A DNA stretch of 64,000 nt from Atherinomorus stipes (Eukaryota > Chordata > Actinopteri > Atheriniformes > Atherinidae): NCBI GenBank assembly GCA_023101725.1, contig JALJCO010001023.1, positions 28,501-92,500 of the forward strand, in the 5' to 3' direction. Every line of letters begins with the position of its first letter. Positions within the stretch are counted from its first letter, which is position 1. Below the pieces are notes generated by a model. It saw only the letters and a program-made list of their open reading frames with translations. It ran no database searches and was not told the DNA's origin. Position numbers and translations under genes: made by a program. This document shows, piece after piece, positions 1 to 10,700 of the stretch.

Positions 1-111
1 ACATGGTTAGAAATGTTTGTTAAATGGAAGTAATTAAAGATATGGGGCTGGTTTGTATGATTTCTTTGTAAAAGTCTTGGGGAGGACTGTCTTTCAGACA
101 GTTTAAATAAT

Positions 112-300
112 AGGAGTGGGAAAAAATATTGATACATGGAATATTGCGATATTTTGGTATGCTGATACCATATCTATATTTAAAAACGTGTTATCAATCT
201 ATTTTATGAATGAAATCTCGCAAGATATCATGGTTTGGTTACAAAATCTCATTAGATTTCACAAAATACCGTGAGATTTTGTAAAAGAACGATAACATAG
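112..300. repeat. Family A palindromic MITE copy in cenpe intron
   Basis: This copy starts with a GGGAAAAAATAT end and continues through TGATACCATATCTATATTT and a run of AATCTC/GAGATTT motifs. The same sequence recurs near 19199, 20040, 29735, 55555 and 62345, so it is a dispersed family in this locus. It has no coding capacity. It lies in the intron downstream of the last visible cenpe exon. Confidence 0.6.
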
Positions 301-328
301 GCTGTGAAGGGGTGTATCGTTTACTCAC

Positions 329-3300
329 TTCTGGCTTTCATCGGTGAGTTTCTTGATCACCTGCCCAAGAATGAACAAACTGCGGTTGATGTTGCAGCCC
401 TCTTTGAAACGCGCACCTAAGAGAAAACATCATCATCATCATGGCACACCGCTGTAGTCTCAGTGAAACTCCAGCCTCTGGCTTCAGTTACAGATTCATC
501 TCCATCTTACCTTCAGCACCGGTTTGGCTCGCTCTCTCAGAACCAGCCAGATCGACCAAATTCTACGAAGCAAAACCAAAGTGCCATTGATCAGTTAGAA
601 CGAAAAATAAATAAATAGCAAGACAGAAAATAAAGTTGGTACATGGAGAGAAAACAAGCCAATGATTAAAAGATGAACTCACCAGGTGAGACACAATAAT
701 GGCTCCATCAGCATTTTCTCCCGATGCCGGGTCGCTTCTTTCTCTGCTTTCAAGGATCTGGGGAAATTAAATAATGAGGACGGACGTTAAAAAATAACAA
801 AAATAGGGATGAAAGGCTGTAAAAGATTGTTGCTTACCATACGAAATATGGCGTGCGAGCGGCTGCTGCGCTGGTTCATTTTGGTCTTTCCATAATGGCG
901 GTTTTCTACAAAGATAAAGTAGATGGCTGTTATTTCCATCTGCGGTGAACGCTGCGAATGAATTTCTCTCATGAGTAGTAGCCGGTCTTACTTTCTCCTT
1001 TGCGAATCCAGGCCAGAGCCTGAGCAGGAGAGGTGACCAGTTCTTCAGTCAGATCAGCCACGTAGATGTTTTTCTGCACAGAGTGATCATCAACGCAAAA
1101 CTAAACCACCAAGACTTGAAAAGGAAAAAAAAACCAAAACAGGATTCTGGACAATTAAGCTCCAAGACAGGGGTGTCAGACTGGTTCCAGAAAGGTCATG
1201 TTCTTATTCCAACCAAGCAGTAGCACCAGACTCTACTCATCTCAAGTCTTCAGGTTGAGACTGGACTTGCTTGGTCTGGTTTTATTCTATTTTTCCACAG
1301 GGACCATGAACAACACTTCATTTACCTTTATAGACAAAAGGAAAGATGCACGCGCCAGGTTAGATAAAAAACTGCCAATTTCCACCCGTAGGTCCAGGAC
1401 AGGTCGATATTAGTGAGCTACTGTAACAAATTTGCGATTGTAAAATGCCTGTGTTATATCCCACGAAGGACCGCCATGTAAATGAAGACCAGCAGCGATG
1501 TGGCCGAAGCTCTTATTGATCATTTACCACTGTAGATTATCAGGACTGCCTGCAGAGCACCGCTGGCTTTCAACCCCGTAGCGTTTATGTAACTTAAGCT
1601 TCATGAAGTACCGGTACTAGTGATTTTTTTCCATGTGCACTTTATAAAGAAAATGACCGTTAAACATTTGAACAGCGTTAAACTAGACGATACAATGGTT
1701 TTTCAGACTTTTTAAACTTCATCTATGGAGAAAATCTTTACATTTTTGGATTATTTTGGACTCGGTAGCAGCCATCTTACCGGTGATCGTCATACCCCTT
1801 CGTTGTGTGCGTCCGTCGGAAAACCCTTTGTTTGAAGGGGTATATACCCCTACCCCTCTGTCCTAGCAGGACTGGGACACCCCTACATGTTAACGCGCAA
1901 AATGAAGGGGAAAAGAATGGAGGGGAACGTGCATCAGCGTGCTTGCAGGAGATGGGATGTAGTACTGTTTAGGCTCTAAAAATCTACTAAATGACGTCGT
2001 TTCGAGTAAATTCTGGACGCTACCCACTCAGGACACTTGGATTACGTTGGACGAGCAGTATGGAGGAATATTAACAAGTTTTTGTGGACTTTTATGGACC
2101 TTTTTGGCTCGGACCCTGGCGAACTCCATTGGGGGGGAACGAGAAGCCTTCCTGATCACCGGCTGCATTTGATATTAAAAAAGTGCTCCAGAGTCTTTCT
2201 CACCATGAGGGTAAGTGGAAAATAAAGTTACATCATTCTGTGGGTGGAATATTCCTTTAAGAAATTAAGCTGAGACAACATCTAACCCACTTACATTGAT
2301 CGTTTCTCGAACCTCCAAGGGCTTTCTCTTCCAGCTATCGACCAGCAGATCAGTCACAGTCTCGTTGTAGATCTCCATGTACGATACTCTGAGAAGGAAC
2401 TCCTTCTTAGGAAACTTGAAAGAGAAAAAAAACAAATGTTAGGATAAAAGATGACCACTCAAAAACTTTGCTGGTCAGCTTACATTTTTAATACTCTGGA
2501 AGACGTCTTCCACGGCCAGTGGAATAACTCCCGGGATACGATCACTTCCCATCATGGTGAAGGTCTTTCCAGAGGAAGTCTGTCCATACGCAAATATAGT
2601 GCCTTGAAAAGAATGACACCACAGACATAAAAATTTAATAAAAATCATACATGGAGTACGATCATGCCGATTTGACCAATTTAAAATCAAGGTCTACTTC
2701 CCCAACAACTTCATTGGTGAAGGTAAACAGATAGTGACCTCATGTGAAATCCGTAAATCCATTACCCACCATTATATCCCTCAACAGCCGATACAACCAG
2801 AGGCTTTGCTATTGCGTGATACAGCTGACTCGTCGTTTCCTCAGCAGCAAACACTCGATCTGTAAGTGAACGAGCAAAAATCATCCCAAAAGGTCCCAGA
2901 AAACTCCCTTAAAACATAAACACAGCATGCAAAGTATGCAAAGCATACCAAAACTAAAACTCTTGTTGGAATTTCCATCGATATGATGAATTGATTGCTT
3001 ATCAGTTTTCCAGAACAGCTGGGCTGGTTCTGGATCCTCCATCAGGGCTCTTGTCTCCCTGCAAGACATTTTCAAGACACAAGTGGCATCTTCAATAAAT
3101 AAAATCGTGTGTTGCTTTGCATAAATCATTTGTTTACAAAATAAGAAAAGTATAAAAAAAAGGTTGGTAAAAAAAAAAGATAATCGGACACAAAATAGAG
3201 TGCTGTGAATCACACTAAACTTTTTCAAAACTTATTTTTTACAGACTTTAAAACTTCTAAAACCAGTTTCTTTTAGGATGTTCTGTGAGGGCAGAGTTTA

Positions 3301-3620
3301 TACACGGTCATTTGTGTAAATTACCAAATATTCCCTGGTTTGGGCTATTGTTTTTCCTCTTTTTTCCCCCCTCTTCTAAGGGAGAAAAAAATCCAGGGTG
3401 CTTCTAGGATATAATGCACATATCTAATTATTTTTGACTGAACAACTGTCATTAAGTTTGACTTATTATACAGAACACAAAATGAGGTATTTTTCTAATT
3501 TTGTACAAGGAATGAACATTGCATCATTTATTTTTCAGCTTTAATATCGGTATCGATATCGGCCACGGGTTTGAAAATATCGGCATATAGGCCGATATTT
3601 TCAAATATAGGCCTTTTTAT

Positions 3621-3665
<45 letters not shown>

Positions 3666-3745
3666 ACACAGTATAAATATACACACACACACAAAAATAT
3701 ATATATAATATATATATATATATTGAATTATCGTCCAGCCCTAAC

Positions 3746-3804
<59 letters not shown>

Positions 3805-4256
3805 AATGTGTGTGTGTGTATATATATACACACATACATACATACAGACAGACATACAAATAAAAACAGAAATATTATAATAATCCAATGTAAATACATA
3901 AAACAATAGTATGAATTACACATAATGAAGAGCACAACTAGTTTAGAGGTCACCAACTAAAGTCAATACTGACAATTTAAAACACACAAGTATAACTATA
4001 AATAATACTTTATGAAGAAATAACAACAAAGCTACACGGAATGTGACATTTGAATAAAATAATAGTATTTCTATAGATGATACTTTTTAAATAAATAAAA
4101 CATGACAGTCGTACGTTTACTGAATGAAGTCAATCCTCATAATTTGTTATGTTAGCATTAGCTTTAGGTAACGTTAGCTTTTCACGAGATAAAAACTTAC
4201 CTGTCTACAGGTGGACGGACCCGAACACAGACTCGAACAGCTGATTCCTCGGCCAT
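329..4256 (-). CDS. cenpe: Centromere-associated kinesin CENP-E, N-terminal motor domain (partial)
   Basis: CENP-E is a plus-end-directed kinetochore kinesin that moves and aligns chromosomes in mitosis. Ten coding exons are visible, read from high to low coordinates: 4256-4201, 3058-2949, 2859-2770, 2602-2484, 2414-2295, 1073-992, 905-838, 757-683, 562-511 and 416-329. All have AG acceptors, GT donors and matching phases, giving about 286 residues. The start reads [15 protein letters not shown], like known CENP-E. The ATP-binding P-loop GQTSSGKT is at about residues 92-99, switch I NQRSSRSH at 203-210 and switch II DLAGSE at 244-249. The linker [10 protein letters not shown] and [10 protein letters not shown] are also kinesin hallmarks. 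The last visible exon ends in phase 2, so the end of the motor, the long coiled coil and the tail lie left of the window. The gene is transcribed divergently from ddx51. Orthology is judged from remembered family sequence. Confidence 0.95.
1169..1315. repeat. Half copy of a hAT foldback element
   Basis: GGGGTGTCAGACTGGTTCCAG followed by CCAACCAAGCAGTAGCA matches the left arm of the 210-bp foldback element at 42758-42967. The right arm is missing or badly decayed. It lies in cenpe intron 5, between the exons ending at 1073 and starting at 2295. Nothing else coding was seen in this 1.2-kb intron. Confidence 0.6.
1930..2260. mobile_element. Right half of a TTAA-flanked long-inverted-repeat element
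   Basis: The sequence from TAGTACTGTTTAGGCTCT to the terminal ATTCCTTTAA closely matches the right half of the full element at 29883-31966, including the GAGTCTTTCTCACCATGAGG segment. It ends with TTAA at 2257-2260. No left terminal arm was recognised, so it is truncated or diverged. It lies in cenpe intron 5. Confidence 0.65.
3623..3836. repeat. (TA)n / (CA)n microsatellites in cenpe intron 1
   Basis: Two long runs of alternating T and A (about 3627-3655 and 3749-3799) are joined by short CA runs and an AT-rich spacer that contains TCGTCCAGCCCTAA, a hAT-type end. Apparent reading frames of alternating I and Y through here are artefacts of the repeat. The rest of intron 1 (3059-4200) is AT-rich with no recognised feature. 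Confidence 0.85.
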
Positions 4257-4784
4257 TCTGTGTGAAATTACGCCCACGAAGAAGAACCCACGATCAAACA
4301 CGAATTCCTACAAACTAAACGCAAAATAATTAAACGGCGGTTCATAAATTCGAATTTATGCCGGTTTAATTTGATTGGACAAGATCATCACGTGGACTGA
4401 ACCAGAGACTCTGGACGAAACCACTGCGGTGGTCACAGGGAGAGGGGACCCAGTGTCCCTGGAACTACCGTGTCACAATTGTGTTTAAAATCCACCCTTA
4501 ATATCTAATTTCACTCAGTGATAATGGCAGAAATACTGAATATTTACTTAAGTTTAAAAGTGAAGTAAGCTTCAATCTAGCTAATTTGGTCGCTCCCAGA
4601 AAGGCTTCACCGGAATAGTGACGAAATATATCTGCGACTGTCCAAGTGGCGTCATATATCTGCGTAAAGTTTAATGTGGAACACGAGTTTTGGATAATCA
4701 ATAATTATTCTAAATTGACGTAACTTGAAAGAGAAAAGGGACGACTAGATCTTCGGCTTTAATGTTCTTCATCTAGACGCGGGA
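4257..4784. promoter_or_regulatory. Divergent cenpe/ddx51 promoter region
   Basis: The 528 bp between the two start codons hold both 5' leaders and presumably both transcription starts. Read toward cenpe, an inverted CCAAT box (ATTGG, 4374-4378) lies 19 bp before TTCGAA (4349-4354). TTCGAA is the core of a perfect 18-bp palindrome, 4343-4360, next to GGCGG (4336-4340). CCAAT followed by a CHR element (TTYGAA) is the known layout of G2/M genes repressed in G1, which fits a mitotic kinesin. No TATA box is obvious. The regulatory reading is inference; the motifs are seen. Confidence 0.6.
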
Positions 4785-7700
4785 ATGTCTCTGTTTCTCG
4801 TGAACAGGTAGGAACTTCCGGTCCTCTGGGTGCTCGCGCCTGGTCTCTTCTTGGTAAAGTTTATGTGGTCTCGTGGGCTGCACAGATAGCAGCTGTAGTA
4901 ACCGTGTCGGTTATTTACATACGAGATTTCTGTACCCGAGACAGACATCACACACCAGAGATCGTCACCGCTGACACCAGTTACATTATTGATTACTGTT
5001 GATATACCAGACTGAAGAATGGAGGAGATTGCAGTGGTAGTACTCTACAGTAGATTGTAGTGGTAGTACTCTGCAGTAGATTGTAGTGGTAGTACTCTGC
5101 AGTAGATTGTATTGGTAGTACTCTGCAGTAGATTGCTGTGGTAGTATGCTGCAGTAGATTGTAGTGGTAGTACTCTGCAGTAGATTGTAGTGGTAGTACT
5201 CTGCAGTAGATTGTAGTGGTAGTACTCTGCAGTAGATTGCAGTGGTAGTATGCTGCAGTAGATTGTAGTGGTAGTACTCTGCAGTAGATTGTATTGGTAG
5301 TACTCTGCAGTAGATTGAAGTGGTAGTACTCTGCAGTAGATTGTAGTGGTAGTACGCTGCAGTAGATTGTAGTGGTAGTATGCTGCAGTAGATTGTAGTG
5401 GTAGCAGGGCTGTACGCTTAGCTTTTTCACTAGGAGCACTAGTGCTCCCAAACAAAAAAAATTTAGGAGCACAGAAAAAAATTTAGGAGCACTATGAATT
5501 TTCTTAAATAGCACATTTAGATATTAATAATAATAATAATAAGGCAATAGGCCAAATGATGCGTTACACCGAGAAACAAACAGTTTTAAATACAGAGAAC
5601 TTCCCTGTCCTACAGTTTTTTGTTGTCCAGTCACCTGCCACACTTAGCTGTGTCCATCCAGCGGTCCACAGCAGGATTTGGTCTGGGTGGGGTTGGTCTG
5701 GGTCAGGTGGGCTTTAGTATGGATGTTGATTTTGCATTATGCATTGTTGTTAAAAAAAGGCACCAAACCGGTGTTGCAGCAAAACCTGTGACCCATGAAA
5801 ACCTATGACTGTAGGGGGCGATAACACCTGCTCCCTGATTCTTCTTCTGCAGATACTTAACTGTCAGCAGCAGGTAACCTCTTCATTTAATCTTTGTTAA
5901 ACAGCAATATGGAGAGAAGTTGCCGTGTTGTGAATCCCCATATCTGTTCTCATGACTGCAAAGGTTCTCATAAAAACCCAGAGACTCATTATTGGTTTCA
6001 CTACATGGAAGAAAAGCTGCACTAGCCATGCCAAATGATGTAAAAGAGACGTCTAATGGTTAGATTACAGCTGTAACCAAACATCACCTTCAATCAGAAA
6101 ATCTCCCAGATGTATTATTATTACTATGATGATTATGGTGATGATAATAATAATCATGATTATTTATTATCATTATTATTTAAAGCCCACAAAGACGCTT
6201 GCAAAGCTAAGCTTTGAGGTCACCAGTTTGGTTGGTGCAGCTCTGAAGAGGAAACCTCTGACTCCTGATCATGTGTGAACATTTTATAGAGAAAATGAGG
6301 AAAATGATCTAAAGACTTAGAGCAGCTTCAGGCTTTCCTCTGCAGGCCTCTAGTTTATCAGACTCCGAGTGTTTTTAATATCACCAGCGGAGCTCCGTTT
6401 ACCGGTATCGGTATCTGCGGTATCGGTCCTTACAAACATCGCTGTAATTCACCAACTCCGTTCCTCTTTAAGCCTCTAACCGGCTTCACACCTGGTCCGT
6501 GATGTGAGCGCAGCGCAGCGGCGTGCCATACGCACCGGATCGCGCTCATGTAATCAATGGTTTGAAACATATTGATCACGCCGCGGCGCGTGAGCGGTCC
6601 GTCGTCGCTCCGGCATGCCGCGCCGCTGCGCTACAGATACGCGCCAGCTCTATTTTTGACGCTCCACGCACCGACACCGCGTTAATATCAGTAGTTCAGA
6701 TCGAACCAGACAGGAAGTCAGACACAGGTTCAGCGTAAAATATCCGGTAATTTCCTAAACACAAGCCACGTGCAGCTTTTAAACTGCTGAACTACCTGAA
6801 CATGACAGCATCTCCGTGTCCACGAAGTTACAGTAAAATAAGAAACCATGACGCATAAACATGTGGACAAAATGAACCATTTGGATGAGAATCACAGGCT
6901 ATCTAGCAGTCCTCTCGTGATTCCGTGATGTCACGAATCTAACAACAGCTGGTGCGCTCGCGGGTGCGCTGCACGGCCGCACAGTGAACGGTGTGCTCGC
7001 GCCGAGGAAGTCGCAGCAAACCCGCTGCGTTGTGCTCACGTCACGGACCAGGTGTAAAGCCGGGGTTATTAGAAACACCTCTATCTGCAACACTCATAAA
7101 TCCCTTCGCTACAGTCCGATGATCGGAACAGCTCTGCAGCAGGTTTCTCTGACATGACCGTCAGCTGTTTCTATCCGGGACTCCCCGTAATCAGCGTAAC
7201 CCGCTCCGCTACAGATCAGCCCCGGCTTCCTCTCTAGTCACGCGGCCTACGGACTGGAAAGCATCTGCAACAGGATCTGGATGCTGGACTGGTCTTTCAG
7301 CTTCACCTTTCATTATGTCCATCTTCTAAATTGTGTCACGGTTGTTAGTTGTTGTGTAGCTGGTGATACCGATGGTTCAATGTTGAGCTGGAGCAACGCG
7401 GTGACTTTAAAGCTGCCGCATGGCGGCGTCCTGACCATAAAAACGTCGCTACGTTTTTCTCTTATTTGCTCATATTTTTCATGTATTTTTCAACTGGCAA
7501 ATTAATAAATTTAGTTTGGTTTGCAGTTTCATTTCCACTTTAAATCAATCCTGACTTATTTAGGAGCAAAGTGTAAATTAGAGGGATGAAATCTATACTC
7601 GCACGCGTGCTCCCATTTTTTTTCTGGTACTCGCACCAATATATTTTTAGGCGCATATGCGAGTAAAACACTCGCACTGTACAGCCCTGGGTAGTACTCT

Positions 7701-10700
7701 GCAGTAGATTGTATTGGTAGTACTCTGCAGTAGATTGTAGTGGTAGTACTCTGCAGTAGATTGTATTGGTAGTACTCTGCAGTAGATTGTATTGGTAGTA
7801 CTCTGCAGTAGATTGTAGTGGTAGTACTCTGCAATAGATTGTATTGGTAGTACTCTGCAGTAGATTGTAGTGGTAGTACTCTGCAGTAGATTGTATTGGT
7901 AGTACTCTGCAGTAGATTGTAGTGGTAGTACTCTGCAGTAGATTGTATTGGTAGTACTCTGCAGTAGATTGTAGTGGTAGTACTCTGCAGTAGATTGTAG
8001 TGGTAGTACTCTGCAATAGATTGTATTGGTAGTACTCTGCAGTAGATTGTAGTGGTAGTACTCTGCAGTAGATTGTATTGGTAGTACTCTGCAGTAGATT
8101 GTAGTGGTAGTACTCTGCAGTAGATTGTAGTGGTAGTACTCTGCAGTAGATTGCAGTGGTAGTACTCTGCAGTAGATTGTAGTGGTAGTACTCTGCAGTA
8201 GATTTCAGTGGTAGTATTCTGCAGTAGATTGTAGTGGTAGTACTCTGCAGTAGATTTCAGTGGTCGTACTCTGCAGTAGATTGTAGTGGTAGTACTCTGC
8301 AGTAGATTGTATTGGTAGTACTCTGCAGTAGATTGTAGTGGTAGTACTCTGCAGTAGATTGTATTGGTAGTACTCTGCAGTAGATTGTATTGGTAGTACT
8401 CTGCAGTAGATTGTATTGGTAGTACTCTGCAGTAGATTGTAGTGGTAGTACTCTGCAGTAGATTGTATTGGTAGTACTCTGCAGTAGATTGAAGTGGTAG
8501 TACTCTGCAGTAGATTGTAGTGGTAGTACTCTGCAGTAGATTGTAGTGGTAGTACTCTGCAGTAGATTCTAGTGGTAGTACGCTGCAGTAGATTGTATTG
8601 GTAGTACTCTGCAGTAGATTCTAGTGGTAGTACGCTGCAGTAGATTGCAGTGGTAGTACTCTGCAGTAGATTGTAGTGGTAGTACTCTGCAGTAGATTGT
8701 AGTGGTAGTACTCTGCAGTAGATTGTAGTGGTAGTACTCTGCAGTATATTGTAGTGGTAGTACTCTGCAGTAGATTGTAGTGGTAGTACTCTGCAGTAGA
8801 TTGTAGTGGTAGTACTCTGCAGTAGATTGTAGTGGTAGTACTCTGCAGAATATTTTAGTGGTAGTACTCTGCAGTAGATTGTATTGGTAGTACTCTGCAG
8901 TAGATTGTAGTGGTAGAACTCTGCAGTAGATTGTAGTGGTAGTACTCTGCAGAATATTTTAGTGGTAGTACTCTGCAGTAGATTGTAGTGGTAGTACTCT
9001 GCAGTAGATTGTAGTGGTAGTACTCTGCAGTAGATTGTAGTGGTAGTACTCTGCAGTAGATTGTATTGGTAGTACTCTGCAGTAGATTGTAGTGGTAGTA
9101 CTCTGCAGTAGATTGTAGTGGTAGTACTCTGCAGAAGATTTTAGTGGTAGTACTCTGCAGTAGATTGTAGTGGTAGTACTCTGCAGTAGATTGTAGTGGT
9201 AGTACTCTGCAGTAGATTGTAGTGGTAGTACTCTGCAGTAGATTGTAGTGGTAGTACTCTGCAGTAGATTGTATTGGTAGTACTCTGCAGTAGATTGTAG
9301 TGGTAGTACTCTGCAGTAGATTGTAGTGGTAGTACTCTGCAGTAGATTGTATTGGTAGTACTCTGCAGTAGATTGTAGTGGTAGTACTCTGCAGTAGATT
9401 GTAGTGGTAGTACTCTGCAGTAGATTTCAGTGGTCGTACTCTGCAGTATATTGTAGTGGTAGTACTCTGCAGTATATTGTAGTGGTAGTACTCTGCAGTA
9501 GATTGTAGTGGTAGTACTCTGCAGTAGATTGTATTGGTAGTACTCTGCAGTAGATTGCAGTGGTAGTACTCTGCAGTAGATTTCAGTGGTCGTACTCTGC
9601 AGTAGATTGTAGTGGTAGTATTCTGCAGTAGAATGTAGTGGTAGTACTCTGCAGTAGATTGTAGTGGTCGTACTCTGCAGTAGATTCTAGTGGTAGTACT
9701 CTGCAGTAGATTGTAGTGGTCGTACTCTGCAGTAGATTGTAGTGGTAGTATTCTGCAGTAGAATGTAGTGGTAGTAATCTGCAGTAGATTGTAGTGGTAG
9801 TATGCTGCAGTAGATTGCAGTGGTAGTACTCTGCAGTAGATTGTAGTGGTAGTACTCTGCAGTAGATTTCAGTGGTCGTACTCTGCAGTATATTGTAGTG
9901 GTAGTACTCTGCAGTAGATTCTAGTGGTAGTATTCTGCAGTAGATTGTAGTGGTAGTACTCTGCAGTAGATTGTAGTGGTAGTACTCTGCAGTAGATTGC
10001 AGTGGTAGTACTCTGCAGTAGATTGTAGTGGTAGTACTCTGCAGTAGATTTCAGTGGTCGTACTCTGCAGTATATTGTAGTGGTAGTACTCTGCAGTATA
10101 TTGTAGTGGTAGTACTCTGCAGTAGATTGTAGTGGTAGTACTCTGCAGTAGATTGTAGTGGTAGTATGCTGCAGTAGATTGTAGTGGTAGTATGCTGCAG
10201 TAGATTGTAGTGGTAGTACTCTGCAGTAGATTGTAGTGGTAGTACTCTGCAGTAGTTTGTAGTGGTTGTACTCTGCAGTAGAATGTAGTGGTAGTACTCT
10301 GCAGTAGATTTCAGTGGTCGTACTCTGCAGTAGATTGTAGTACTAGTACTCTGCAGTAGATTGTAGTGGTAGTACTCTGCAGTAGATTGTAGTGGTAGAA
10401 CTCTGCAGTAGAATGTAGTGGTAGTACTCTGCAGTAGATTGCAGTGGTAGTACTCTGCAGTAGATTGTAGTACTAGTACTCTGCAGTAGATTGTAGTGGT
10501 AGTACTCTGCAGTAGAATGTAGTGTAGTACTCTGCAGTAGATTGCAGTGGTAGTACTCTGCAGTAGATTGTAGTGGTAGTATTCTGCAGTAGATTGTAGT
10601 GGTAGTATTTTGCAGTAGATTGTAGTGGTAGTATTTTGCAGTAGATTGTAGTGGTAGTATGCTGCAGTAGATTGTAGTGGTAGTACTCTGCAGTAGATTG

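Noticed and set aside
3601..3956. Frames of alternating I and Y
   Set aside because: (TA)n microsatellite.
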